Source of the DNA: Candidatus Kurthia intestinigallinarum
GTDB taxonomy: Bacteria > Bacillota > Bacilli > Bacillales_A > Planococcaceae
Direction: 5' to 3'
Length of the DNA stretch: 64,000 nucleotides
Assembly (NCBI RefSeq): GCF_003991225.1
Contig: NZ_JTFC01000033.1
Location: 62,001-126,000 of the forward strand
Part shown: in pieces, positions 8,970 through 17,983 of the stretch
Position numbering within the stretch: the stretch's first letter is position 1
Layout of the letters: each line of letters begins with the position of its first letter
Notes under the pieces: model-generated
The model's input: only the letters and a program-made list of their open reading frames with translations
Databases searched by the model: none
Told to the model about the DNA's origin: nothing
Program-made: the position numbers and the translations under genes

Positions 8970-9743
8970 ATGGCGATTTTAGAAATTAATGATGTGACAA
9001 AAGTATATGAGGGCAAAGTAACGCATCGTGCGATTAATCAGCTAAGTTTTGAAGTAGAAAAAGGTGAATTTATCGCTGTCATGGGGCCATCTGGTAGTGG
9101 TAAAACAACTCTTTTAAATATGATTTCAACAGTTGATCGACCAACTGCGGGGGAGATTTTAGTCAATGGTGTTAATCCGCACACATTGAAAAAGAATGAA
9201 TTGGCTTTTTTTCGTCGTCGAGAATTAGGCTTTATTTTTCAAGATTTCAATTTACTCCAAACATTGAATGTTGAAGAGAATATGGTGTTGCCATTAACGC
9301 TTGATAATATGAATGTAAAAGAGATGCAAGCTCGCGTAGCAGAGCTTGCACATCATTTAGGGATGGATGATATTTTACATCGCCTTCCTAATGAGGTTTC
9401 AGGAGGTCAGGCGCAAAAAACAGCGATTGGACGTGCACTTATTCATAAACCGACGCTTATTTTAGCAGATGAACCTACAGGTAATTTGGATTCAAATTCA
9501 TCGAAGGATGTGCTTGAGTTACTTGGGAAAATTAATAAACGAGATAATACAACCATCGTTATGGTGACACATGACCCGATTGCAGCTAGTTACTGTGACC
9601 GTGTGTTATTCATTAAGGATGGCGAATATTTCAATGAAATTTACCGTGAAGACCATCGTCAAACCTTTTTCCAACGCATTTTAAATGTGTTGAGCCTATT
9701 AGGAGGTCATGTCGGTGAGTTTTCGTCAGTTCGCTTATCGTAA
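8970..9743 (+). CDS. BceA-type ABC transporter ATPase
   Basis: 257 residues. Walker A is G-P-S-G-S-G-K-T-T, the Q-loop is F-Q-D-F-N-L-L, the ABC signature is S-G-G-Q-A-Q-K-T-A and Walker B is L-I-L-A-D-E-P-T-G-N-L-D. It belongs to the MacB/LolD-like group that partners long FtsX-type permeases. The frame opens at GTG 8955, but that codon lies in the GTGGAGGG ribosome site, so ATG 8970 is preferred. Its end overlaps the permease gene by about 29 bases, indicating translational coupling. It would power removal or target protection against wall-active peptides. Confidence 0.92.
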   Translation: MAILEINDVTKVYEGKVTHRAINQLSFEVEKGEFIAVMGPSGSGKTTLLNMISTVDRPTAGEILVNGVNPHTLKKNELAFFRRRELGFIFQDFNLLQTLNVEENMVLPLTLDNMNVKEMQARVAELAHHLGMDDILHRLPNEVSGGQAQKTAIGRALIHKPTLILADEPTGNLDSNSSKDVLELLGKINKRDNTTIVMVTHDPIAASYCDRVLFIKDGEYFNEIYREDHRQTFFQRILNVLSLLGGHVGEFSSVRLS

Positions 9744-11646
9744 TGTTGTAAGAAATCATCGTATTTATGCAGCCTTTTTCTTAGCTAGTGTATCATCGGT
9801 GATGGTGTTTTTTATTTATTCGATGTTGATGTATCATCCTAAGGTTGAAAATGAGTTTATGATTGATATTGCATTTCGTGGTATGTACTTTGCACAAATC
9901 ATTTTAGTGTTGTTTATGCTTTTTTTCCTTTTTTATTCGATGCGTGCTTTTTTAGAAGCGCGTTCGAAAGAATTTGGGGTTTTAATGCAACTTGGGATGG
10001 AGAAGCAGCAACTCAATAAACTAGTAACGCTTGAAACGATGCTAATTGGTTTTGCATCGATTATTGTGGGGATTTTATTTGGCTTTGCTTTTTCAAAATT
10101 TTTCTTTATGGTCATTCGTGAAATTTTACAGATTTCCGCATTGCCAATTTATTTCTCATGGAAACCATTTATGCTAACGATTTTGACATTTGCAACGCTC
10201 TTTATTGTAGTGTCACATTTAAGTGTTCTAACAATTAAAGACCAAGAGTTAATTTACTTATTACGTGGAACAGATAAAAATATTCAACCACAGCCTTATT
10301 CGAAAATGGGTGCTATTACAGGATTTTTATTACTTGGCTTAACCTATTATATTATGTTGAATGTAGATAAAAGTAATTTGCTGTTTTTAGCGCTCGTTGT
10401 GCCACCGATTATGATGATTGGGACGTATTTCTTCTTTAGTGATGCGGTGTTATTTATAATTGATTTGTTAAGGAAGTCTAAGAAAATTTATTGGCGTAAA
10501 TATCGCTTACTTGCTTGGTCAGAGTATGCAAAAATGTTAAAAGCAAATTCTCGTATGTTTTTTATTTCGTCGATTGTATCAACGTTATCATTTTTAGCGA
10601 TAGGTACATTGAGTTCGATGTCGGCATTTACACATCAATATCATCAAATTAATCCAATTAGTATGATTTATATTAGTAAACTTGATAATCCGTATGAATA
10701 TCAGCATTTGATGAGTTTAGAAGATGAGTTAAATGATCGCAATTTAGATTATCAACTATCGATGCTCGAAGTGAAACCACAGACGTCTTCAAAAACGGGC
10801 AAGGCAATTCAAGTTGTTAGTGAGGAACAATTTAATCAGTTAGCAAAAGCATTAGATGAACCCACCATCGATTTGAAACGCGGTCATGCAATGTTTATTC
10901 CATATTCAGATGAAGCGTATAAAACATTGAATACATTAGATATAAAGACAACATTGGTTGAAAATGATGTGAATATTCGTATTCAAGGTGCGTATCCTGT
11001 CAGCTTCTTTTCAAAAGATCAATTGGGTGTTAATGCGATTGTTGTAGAGAGTAATGATTATGCGCGTCTTTATAATTTAAAAGAAGGCTATCATACAGGT
11101 AGTCGCATTGATAAAATCTTCGCATTCACTGTTAAGGATTGGACTGCTACACAATATGTTGGGCATGCACTCGATAATATTATGACAGAGGCATCGTTAA
11201 CGAACAGCCAAGGAACAACGCCGTTTTATTATAAAAATAATGGGATTGATTACGAGATTCTACGCTCAACCTTTGCGCTCATTTTATTTATCGGTATTTT
11301 AGCTTCTGCAGTATTCTTCTTAGCAGCAGGTAGTTTTATTTACTTTAAATTATATGCAAACTTAGATCGTGACAAAGTTCAGTATACGACACTTCGACGA
11401 ATGGGCGTAACAGATCGAGAAATACGTAAACTGGTAAACCGCCAACTTATTCCACAATTCTTTTTACCATGGGGTGTGGCAGTAGTTAACAGCAGTTTTG
11501 CTTTTATTGGCCTTCAAGTATTTTGGGAAGGTATTGCGGATTTATCGATTGCAAAAACGCTTATTATGGTAGTGGGAATTATGACTGGACTACAATTATT
11601 GTATTTCTATTTGATTCGTTGGCGTTATTTAGCGCATTTAAAATAA
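9715..11646 (+). CDS. BceB-type ABC transporter permease
   Basis: About 643 residues. The N-terminus F-R-Q-F-A-Y-R-N-V-V-R-N is typical of BceB proteins, and the protein shows the family layout: several N-terminal helices, a large extracellular domain in the middle (about residues 300-520), then three C-terminal helices in an FtsX domain. AGGAGG at 9701-9706 is properly spaced from GTG 9715 and too close to the ATG at 9709, so the GTG start is chosen. It is the last gene of the regulator-kinase-ATPase-permease unit and ends before a terminator. Known relatives confer bacitracin or lantibiotic resistance; the substrate here is not predictable. Confidence 0.92.
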   Translation: MSFRQFAYRNVVRNHRIYAAFFLASVSSVMVFFIYSMLMYHPKVENEFMIDIAFRGMYFAQIILVLFMLFFLFYSMRAFLEARSKEFGVLMQLGMEKQQLNKLVTLETMLIGFASIIVGILFGFAFSKFFFMVIREILQISALPIYFSWKPFMLTILTFATLFIVVSHLSVLTIKDQELIYLLRGTDKNIQPQPYSKMGAITGFLLLGLTYYIMLNVDKSNLLFLALVVPPIMMIGTYFFFSDAVLFIIDLLRKSKKIYWRKYRLLAWSEYAKMLKANSRMFFISSIVSTLSFLAIGTLSSMSAFTHQYHQINPISMIYISKLDNPYEYQHLMSLEDELNDRNLDYQLSMLEVKPQTSSKTGKAIQVVSEEQFNQLAKALDEPTIDLKRGHAMFIPYSDEAYKTLNTLDIKTTLVENDVNIRIQGAYPVSFFSKDQLGVNAIVVESNDYARLYNLKEGYHTGSRIDKIFAFTVKDWTATQYVGHALDNIMTEASLTNSQGTTPFYYKNNGIDYEILRSTFALILFIGILASAVFFLAAGSFIYFKLYANLDRDKVQYTTLRRMGVTDREIRKLVNRQLIPQFFLPWGVAVVNSSFAFIGLQVFWEGIADLSIAKTLIMVVGIMTGLQLLYFYLIRWRYLAHLK

Positions 11647-11651
11647 TATAG

Positions 11652-11686
11652 AGGAATCGGCCTGTTTCGGGTACGATTCCTTTTTT
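11652..11686 (+). terminator. Terminator after the BceRSAB-like unit
   Basis: AGGAATCG at 11652-11659 pairs with CGATTCCT at 11674-11681, followed by a T-run. A TATAAT at 11688-11693 immediately follows and may be the -10 box of the next gene. Confidence 0.85.
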
Positions 11687-11714
11687 GTATAATAAAGGGT
11701 AGAAGAGGTGACGC

Positions 11715-13127
11715 ATGTTGAATTTACTACAGCGATTAGCAAGTCAGCAGCCAGATCGCGCTGCGCTCATATTTGAAGGGCAAACAGTGAATTACGAGGC
11801 TTTATGTGAGCGAGTTGAAGGGATTGCCGTTCATTTACGTACACAAGGTGTATCAAAAGGACACCATGTTGCATTAATCATGGATAACCATCGAGCATTT
11901 GTGGAAAGTCTATATGCTATTTGGGTAATTGGAGCAGTAGCGGTGCCTTTAAATCCAGACTATACAGCAGCGGAGCTATCGTACATTTTAGATAATGGAG
12001 ACGTTAGGTATGCTATTGTTGCTTCAACGGATGGAATTGGTAAAGTACCATATACAACGATTGAGGAGATTAATCATGTAGAAGGATGTAAACCTACAAA
12101 TTGGCATGTGACGGATACAGAAACTGCACTAATTTTATATACATCAGGCACAACAGGTAAGCCAAAGGGAGCTATGTTAAGTCATTTAAATCTATATAGT
12201 AATGCGCGAGATGTTGCACAGTTTTTCTTATATAAGACAACGGATATCGTTATTGTCGCATTACCGTTATTTCATGTGTTTGCATTAACTGTAGCTTTGA
12301 ATGCGCCGTTATTTGTTGGAGCGAAGGTAATTATTTTACCACGGTTTAGTCCAACTACTGTACTCGATACAATTGAACGTGAACAAGTAACATTATTTGC
12401 AGGCGTTCCATTAATGTATAACTATATGGTACAAGCAGCTACGAAACGAGATTTAAGTAGTTTGCGTTTAGCTATTTCTGGAGGATCACCACTTCCACTT
12501 GCCATTCACGAAAAGTTTGCGAGTATCTTTAATATACAAATTTCAGAAGGGTATGGTTTATCAGAAGCTTCTCCTGTTACATGTTTTAATCCTGTAGGGC
12601 GCACTAAAATAGGTACAGTAGGGACGGCTATTCCAAATGTGTCGCTTAAAATTATAGATGAAGGATTAAGCGAAGTAGCAACAGGGCATATCGGCGAGCT
12701 TGCGGTAAGTGGACCAAATGTGATGGCAGGGTATTATAAAAATGCTGAAGCAACTACTGCGGCTTTTACAGGGCATTATCTACGAACAGGAGATCTAGCA
12801 TTTATCGACTCAGAAGGGTATGTGACGATTATTGACCGAAAGAAAGATTTAATTTTGGTAGGTGGATACAATGTCTACCCAAAAGAAGTGGAAGAAGTCC
12901 TTTATCGTCATCCAGATATAACAGAGGTAGCAGTTGTCGGAAAACGTAGTAAGCAACTAGATGAGGAAGTTGTAGCGTTTGTTGTAAGTAATACGAAACT
13001 AGATGAAGAAGATTTAAAAGCATATTGTGCGAAACGTTTAGTACGCTATAAATGTCCAGTACGTATTCAACAAATTGAGATGTTACCTAAAAATAGTACA
13101 GGAAAAATTTTAAAATATGAATTATAA
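11715..13127 (+). CDS. Long-chain fatty-acid-CoA ligase (AMP-forming), LcfB-like
   Basis: 470 residues of the ANL adenylating superfamily. The P-loop is L-Y-T-S-G-T-T-G-K-P-K-G-A, followed by S-E-G-Y-G-L-S-E-A-S-P, the adenine-contact Y-L-R-T-G-D-L, the hinge I-D-R-K-K-D-L-I and the terminal catalytic Lys in P-K-N-S-T-G-K-I-L-K. The enzyme converts a fatty acid, ATP and CoA to acyl-CoA. It is somewhat shorter than B. subtilis LcfB (about 513), but all core motifs are present. In B. subtilis lcfB also lies near yhfH and lplJ, which supports orthology. Chain-length preference cannot be judged. Confidence 0.88.
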   Translation: MLNLLQRLASQQPDRAALIFEGQTVNYEALCERVEGIAVHLRTQGVSKGHHVALIMDNHRAFVESLYAIWVIGAVAVPLNPDYTAAELSYILDNGDVRYAIVASTDGIGKVPYTTIEEINHVEGCKPTNWHVTDTETALILYTSGTTGKPKGAMLSHLNLYSNARDVAQFFLYKTTDIVIVALPLFHVFALTVALNAPLFVGAKVIILPRFSPTTVLDTIEREQVTLFAGVPLMYNYMVQAATKRDLSSLRLAISGGSPLPLAIHEKFASIFNIQISEGYGLSEASPVTCFNPVGRTKIGTVGTAIPNVSLKIIDEGLSEVATGHIGELAVSGPNVMAGYYKNAEATTAAFTGHYLRTGDLAFIDSEGYVTIIDRKKDLILVGGYNVYPKEVEEVLYRHPDITEVAVVGKRSKQLDEEVVAFVVSNTKLDEEDLKAYCAKRLVRYKCPVRIQQIEMLPKNSTGKILKYEL

Positions 13128-13175
13128 AAGAGATTGAGAAATACGTGTAAAAGCAACCTCTCCTATTGGCATAAG

Positions 13176-13215
13176 AAAAACCGGAATCGCGCTGCGGCGC
13201 GGTTCCGGTTTTTCG
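13176..13215. terminator. Strong GC-rich hairpin terminator
   Basis: AAAAACCGGAA-T-CGCGC pairs with GCGCG-G-TTCCGGTTTTT around a 4-base loop. The A-run and T-run flanks suit both the acyl-CoA ligase (+) and the small membrane protein gene (-). Confidence 0.85.
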
Positions 13216-13263
13216 TTGCGAACGCTAAAAAAGGAACATGACGTATTTTGTCCCAGTGTCTTT

Positions 13264-13548
13264 TTATACTTTTCTTTTACGAAAGGCAAAGTATACAGCT
13301 AATATATTAATTGTAACAGCGATGATACCAAGTGAAAAAGTTACCTCATCACCTTTTAAATCAAATTCTTCAACAATAATACCCTCTGTGAAAAATAGTA
13401 ATATGATGAATACTAAGTTACTAACCCCAAAGAATATTTGATAAAAGCGCGAGCGATATTTTGGAATAATCGCCAGTACAAGCATGATAAGTGATAGTGC
13501 TAAAATAAAATAAAATAATGGTTCGAATAATGTAAAAGTGTCTTGCAC
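13264..13548 (-). CDS. Small membrane protein of unknown function
   Basis: 94 residues with three predicted membrane helices: F-Y-F-I-L-A-L-S-L-I-M-L-V-L-A-I-I near the start, F-F-G-V-S-N-L-V-F-I-I-L-L-F-F in the middle, and L-G-I-I-A-V-T-I-N-I-L-A-V-Y-F before a basic tail. The start is GTG 13548, with an AGGAGGG ribosome site seven bases upstream. I do not recognise the family. It is convergent with the acyl-CoA ligase gene and lies downstream of, and on the same strand as, the amino-acid permease, from which a hairpin separates it. Confidence 0.7.
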   Translation of the reverse strand: MQDTFTLFEPLFYFILALSLIMLVLAIIPKYRSRFYQIFFGVSNLVFIILLFFTEGIIVEEFDLKGDEVTFSLGIIAVTINILAVYFAFRKRKV

Positions 13549-13572
13549 AACTTTACCCTCCTAGACAAAATA

Positions 13573-13612
13573 ACCCACAGCGTAAACTCAGTCGTTCTTT
13601 TTGCGCTGTGGG
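13573..13612 (-). terminator. Terminator of the amino-acid permease gene
   Basis: CCCACAGCG pairs with CGCTGTGGG around a loop of about 22 bases. Read on the minus strand, the hairpin follows the permease stop and is followed by a T-rich stretch. Confidence 0.65.
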
Positions 13613-13623
13613 CCTATGAATGA

Positions 13624-14988
13624 TTATTTAATCATTTTATTTTTATAGTAACCGAAGTATAGAACAAGCAATAAAATCATCCAAATTGGACCGACAATTA
13701 ATGCGATACGAGTGCCTTCGTTAAATGCCATTAAAATAACGACGAATAAGAAGAAAATAATCGAAATATACGACGTAAATGGATAAAGGAACATTTTAAA
13801 TGATAACTTATTTATTTGTTCTTTCGATAAGGTTTTACGATATTTAATTTGTGTTATCAAAATCATAATCCATGTAAAGACAGCTCCAAATGTTGAAACA
13901 CTTGTGATATATGTAAAGACCTTTTCATCGACAAAGTAGTTTAATACAACGCCAATTAGTAAAACAATTGCAGACATATAGATCGCATTTGTAGGTACAC
14001 CTGTTTTACCAACTTTTCCGAAAATTTTTGGAGCTTGCTTTTGATGACTTAAATTAAATAACATACGACCCGTACTGAAAATTCCTGAGTTACAGCTTGA
14101 AAGGGCAGCGGTTAATACAACGAAGTTAATAATTCCGGTTGCGTAACGAATACCAACGTTTTCAAACATCATGACAAATGGGCTATTACCATCTGTAATT
14201 TGATCCCACGGATAAATAGCCATAATGACCGTTAATGCGCCGATATAGAATACGAGAATACGAATTAATACGGTATTAATTGCACGTGGAATTATCTTTT
14301 TCGGATTTTTCGCCTCTCCAGCCGTTACACCAATCATTTCAACTCCTAAGTAAGCGAACATAACAATTGGTAGTGCGGCGATGATACCACCAAATCCATT
14401 TGGCATAAATCCACCATGTGACCATAAATTACTGAAACCAATTGCATCTCCGCCATTTCCAAGGCCAAATAAGATTAAGCCAAGGCCTAGAACAATCATA
14501 AAGATGATGGCTACGACTTTAACCATTGCAAACCAAAATTCCAGTTCACCAAATGCTTTTGCAGCGATTAGATTAATAATCGTCATTAGGATAAGTGCAA
14601 ATAATGCCCACATCCATTTTGGCGAATCTGGGAACCAAAGCTGCATGTAAATTCCTGCTGCAGTAATTTCCGCCATACATGTGACAATCCATAAGAACCA
14701 ATAGTTCCAGCCCGTTAAAAATCCAGCGAGTGGACCTAGTAGCTCTTGTGCGTAGCGGCTGAATGAACCCGCAACAGGATGATCTGTTGCGATTTCACCA
14801 AGTGCACGCATCATGAAAAAAATGAAAATACCCCCGAGTGCGTAAGTCAGTAAGACGGCAGGTCCGGCTAACTTAATTGCTCCCGCAGAACCTAAAAATA
14901 ATCCTACCCCGATAGCGGCACCGAGCGACATTAACGTGATGTGTCTTGACTCCAGACCTCGCTGAAGTTCAGGTTGCTGTTTTGACAT
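13624..14988 (-). CDS. Amino-acid permease, APC superfamily (AAT subfamily)
   Basis: 454 residues with about 12 hydrophobic helices. The N-terminal signature R-H-I-T-L-M-S-L-G-A-A-I-G-V-G-L-F-L-G-S-A is characteristic of proton-coupled amino-acid transporters of the AAT group (relatives of GabP, CycA and ProY). The mid-protein motif G-V-E-M-I-G-V-T-A-G-E-A-K-N-P is also present. The frame is open further upstream to 15063, but GGAGGCG lies just before the ATG at 14988 and the conserved N-terminus begins there. The substrate cannot be assigned; alanine, GABA, proline or aromatic amino acids are all possible. It is divergently placed from the S9 peptidase gene. Confidence 0.88.
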   Translation of the reverse strand: MSKQQPELQRGLESRHITLMSLGAAIGVGLFLGSAGAIKLAGPAVLLTYALGGIFIFFMMRALGEIATDHPVAGSFSRYAQELLGPLAGFLTGWNYWFLWIVTCMAEITAAGIYMQLWFPDSPKWMWALFALILMTIINLIAAKAFGELEFWFAMVKVVAIIFMIVLGLGLILFGLGNGGDAIGFSNLWSHGGFMPNGFGGIIAALPIVMFAYLGVEMIGVTAGEAKNPKKIIPRAINTVLIRILVFYIGALTVIMAIYPWDQITDGNSPFVMMFENVGIRYATGIINFVVLTAALSSCNSGIFSTGRMLFNLSHQKQAPKIFGKVGKTGVPTNAIYMSAIVLLIGVVLNYFVDEKVFTYITSVSTFGAVFTWIMILITQIKYRKTLSKEQINKLSFKMFLYPFTSYISIIFFLFVVILMAFNEGTRIALIVGPIWMILLLVLYFGYYKNKMIK

Positions 14989-15162
14989 AAAAACGCCTCC
15001 GATGCTATGAAATTGCATTATCAATGTTATCATAAAACTGTGACAAATACATGACAAAGACAAGGGTTTTTACATAAATTTTCAGAACATAATAGAAAAC
15101 TTAGATAATTTAGTGAGTATGGTAAGATATGGTATGCGAAGAATTTCGAGGGGGAATTTGAG

Positions 15163-17145
15163 ATGACACGTTTAATAGAATCAAAGGATTTATATCAATT
15201 ACATTCAGTTACAAGTCCAGTATTATCACCAAATGGAAAAGAAGCAATTTTTGTCCGTACAGAGATGAATGATCGCGACAATACGTATTATGGCTACTTG
15301 TATCATATTAATTTAGAAACGAAAGAAATTACGCAATGGACACATCTTAAGGAACGTATTTTAAATATTAAGTGGTCACCAGATGCACGTTATGTAAGTT
15401 TTTTAGCGACGCGTTCTAAAAAGAATCAACTATATATTTTGCCAACTCGAGGTGGCGAAGCACAATGCTTAACGAACTTTATGTACGGTCTAACAAATTA
15501 TGAATGGTCACCGAATTCAGAATCTATTTGGTTTAGTGCCAATGTAGAAGAAGATAAAGAATTTACAGATATGGCAACGAAAATCAATCCTAAGCGCCCA
15601 GACGTATATGAAGTTAGCGGCATGCGCTACAAATTAAATGGGATGGGATTACTCGCTAAAAATCGTCATAGCCAAATTGGCTCAATTGATATACTTACAC
15701 AGCGCATTACACGTTTTACAAATGACACATTTGACTACCATTTTGCGGCTTTATCAAATGATGGAACGAAGCTAGTATATGCTGTGAATCGCGCGGATGA
15801 AGAACAACGGGACCATGATTTTAGCTCACCACTTTATATTGTAGATATCGAGACAAAGGAAGAAACATTGATTACGGATATGCAAGGGTATTTCGGAGAG
15901 GCGTATTTTTCTTTAGATGATCGGTATGTAGCGTTTGTTGGCTCGCCTTTAGAGCCGTTTAAAAATGCAGCACATGCAGAAGTATATATTTATGATGTGA
16001 AAGAACAGTATTATTACAGCTTAACGGCAGCAATGGACTTACCAGTAGGAGATTATCAAACAGCGGATGTACAACAAGGTGCTGTAGCCCCAGGTGTTGT
16101 TTGGTGTGATGATAATGCGCTTTATTTCCAAATGTCTTCGATGGGTGATACACGTCTTTATTACGCGACGCTTGACGGAGCAATTTATCCAGCAACGCCT
16201 GAAAATGAGCATGTCTATGGCTATGATGTTAATCACGATGCAATCCATGCGATTGCGACAATTAGTGATTCGACGCATATTGGTGAATTATACGCACTTA
16301 ATATTTCAACAGGTGAACGTGAACAGTTAACACGTTTTAATACAGCTTTTGAAAAAGAGGTAACGATTGTAGAGCCTGAAGCATTTAATTTTACAAATGA
16401 TGCAGGTGAGCTTGTATTTGGCTGGCTAATGAAACCAGCAGCATATGAAGATGGCAAGCAGTATCCGCTACTTTTAAATATTCATGGTGGACCACATATG
16501 ATGTATGGCAATACCTTTATTCATGAAATGCAGTTGTTCGCGGCAAAAGGCTATGGTGTTGTGTATGTTAATCCAAGAGGTAGTCATGGCTATAGTCAAG
16601 CATTCGTCAATGGCTGTCGCAATGATTATGGTGGTGGCGATTATCGTGATTTAATGCAAGCTGTAGACATCGTTTTAGAAGAAAATCCGTGGATTGATGA
16701 ACATCGCTTAGCTGTAACAGGTGGTAGCTACGGAGGATTTATGACGAATTGGATTGTTGGTCATACAAATCGGTTCAAGGTAGCGGCAACACAGCGCTCT
16801 ATTTCCAATTGGACAAGCTTTTACGGTGTATCAGATATTGGCTATTATTTTACAGAATGGCAAATTGGTAGCGATATGACGGATGTAAATAAATTATGGG
16901 CGCATTCGCCGCTGAAATATGCGGAAAAAGTTGAAACGCCCTTACTGATTTTACATAGCGAGCAAGATTATCGCTGTCCAATTGAGCAAGCAGAGCAGTT
17001 TTACATGACGCTTAAATCAATGGGGAAAACGACGAAGTTTGTTCGCTTCCCACGAGCAAATCATGATTTATCACGTACCGGACTCCCAAATTTACGACAA
17101 GAACGTCTGAAACAACTTGTCGTATGGTTTGAAAAATATTTGTAA
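15163..17145 (+). CDS. S9-family serine peptidase (acylaminoacyl/dipeptidyl-peptidase type)
   Basis: 660 residues. The N-terminal 390 or so form a WD/PD40-like propeller with repeats such as W-S-P-D-A-R-Y-V-S-F and W-S-P-N-S-E-S-I-W-F. The C-terminal alpha/beta-hydrolase domain has the oxyanion region N-I-H-G-G-P-H, nucleophile Ser in G-G-S-Y-G-G-F-M-T-N-W, acid Asp in S-E-Q-D-Y-R-C-P and catalytic His in A-N-H-D-L-S-R. All three catalytic residues are present. It resembles B. subtilis YuxL. There is no signal peptide, so it is likely cytosolic and acts on short peptides or N-acylated amino acids. A GGGGGA site precedes the ATG. Confidence 0.9.
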   Translation: MTRLIESKDLYQLHSVTSPVLSPNGKEAIFVRTEMNDRDNTYYGYLYHINLETKEITQWTHLKERILNIKWSPDARYVSFLATRSKKNQLYILPTRGGEAQCLTNFMYGLTNYEWSPNSESIWFSANVEEDKEFTDMATKINPKRPDVYEVSGMRYKLNGMGLLAKNRHSQIGSIDILTQRITRFTNDTFDYHFAALSNDGTKLVYAVNRADEEQRDHDFSSPLYIVDIETKEETLITDMQGYFGEAYFSLDDRYVAFVGSPLEPFKNAAHAEVYIYDVKEQYYYSLTAAMDLPVGDYQTADVQQGAVAPGVVWCDDNALYFQMSSMGDTRLYYATLDGAIYPATPENEHVYGYDVNHDAIHAIATISDSTHIGELYALNISTGEREQLTRFNTAFEKEVTIVEPEAFNFTNDAGELVFGWLMKPAAYEDGKQYPLLLNIHGGPHMMYGNTFIHEMQLFAAKGYGVVYVNPRGSHGYSQAFVNGCRNDYGGGDYRDLMQAVDIVLEENPWIDEHRLAVTGGSYGGFMTNWIVGHTNRFKVAATQRSISNWTSFYGVSDIGYYFTEWQIGSDMTDVNKLWAHSPLKYAEKVETPLLILHSEQDYRCPIEQAEQFYMTLKSMGKTTKFVRFPRANHDLSRTGLPNLRQERLKQLVVWFEKYL

Positions 17146-17247
17146 AGATTATGTAAATACGCAACTTTAAAAGCAATAAAACGTTGCTTGTAAGTAGCAA
17201 TAGGCGTATGATACATTACGTATTTTGAAAGATTGTGAGTGACAAAT

Positions 17248-17892
17248 TTGGATATTATTAAATTTTTATTCGACTTTATTATGCATATTGATGAACATTT
17301 AGTTGAATTGATTAAAGACTTTGGTTTCTGGACATATGGATTGATGTTTTTAATCGTCTTTATTGAAACCGGCGTCGTTATTTTCCCATTCTTGCCTGGT
17401 GATTCATTATTATTTGCAAGCGGTGCTTTAGCAGCTATAGGTGGGTTAAAATTACCACTCGTGTTGCTAACATTTTTCGTTGCAGCAGTGTTAGGCGACA
17501 GCTTGAATTTTGAAATTGGGAAACGTGTTGGAACAACAATCAAGCCAGGAAGTTTTTTAGGGCGTTTTATTAGCCAAGAAAACGTTGAAAAAGCACAACT
17601 ATTTTTCAATAAACATGGTGGTAAAACAGTTTTAATTGCGCGCTTTATGCCTTTTATCCGTACCTTCATTCCATTTGTAGCAGGCGCTAGTCGTATGAAT
17701 TATCGCTACTTCCTTATGTATAATATTATCGGTGGAGCATTATGGACAGCAGTTTGCGTATTAGCGGGTTACTTCTTCGGTAATATTCCGATTGTGAAGG
17801 ATAATTTCTCAATTGTTGTTTTAGCGATTATTTTTATCTCGGTTTTACCAGCTTTGATTGCTGCGATTAAAGCAAAATTTTCAAAGAAATAA
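17248..17892 (+). CDS. DedA-family membrane protein
   Basis: About 214 residues with several hydrophobic segments. The DedA/SNARE-associated signature is clear: E-T-G-V-V-I-F-P-F-L-P-G-D-S-L-L-F-A-S-G near residues 40-60, then the re-entrant F-M-P-F-I-R-T-F-I-P-F-V-A-G motif. Family members are linked to phospholipid (undecaprenyl phosphate or phosphatidylethanolamine) flipping and membrane homeostasis. The frame opens at GTG 17239, but the family N-terminus (M-D-I-I-K-F-L-F-D-F) begins at TTG 17248, with a purine-rich GTGAGTG site before it. It is followed by its own terminator. Confidence 0.88.
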   Translation: MDIIKFLFDFIMHIDEHLVELIKDFGFWTYGLMFLIVFIETGVVIFPFLPGDSLLFASGALAAIGGLKLPLVLLTFFVAAVLGDSLNFEIGKRVGTTIKPGSFLGRFISQENVEKAQLFFNKHGGKTVLIARFMPFIRTFIPFVAGASRMNYRYFLMYNIIGGALWTAVCVLAGYFFGNIPIVKDNFSIVVLAIIFISVLPALIAAIKAKFSKK

Positions 17893-17905
17893 GCATATTT
17901 TTTAA

Positions 17906-17941
17906 GGCTGTAGGGAATACGTTTCCTACAGCTATTTTTTT
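17906..17941 (+). terminator. Terminator after the dedA-type gene
   Basis: GCTGTAGG at 17907-17914 pairs with CCTACAGC at 17925-17932, followed by a T-run. Confidence 0.85.
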
Positions 17942-17983
17942 GTGTAAAATAATGGGAAACAACGTTAGAGGGGGAGGCTGCTT

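Noticed and set aside
13264-13441. Plus-strand ORF at 13238-13441 opposite the small membrane protein
   Set aside because: The minus-strand frame has a good ribosome site and three clear membrane helices; the plus frame is Lys/Thr/Ser-rich and without a ribosome site.
17146-17238. Terminator between the S9 peptidase and dedA-type genes
   Set aside because: Only a weak AAGCAA/TTGCTT hairpin without a T-run is present, so no terminator is claimed.
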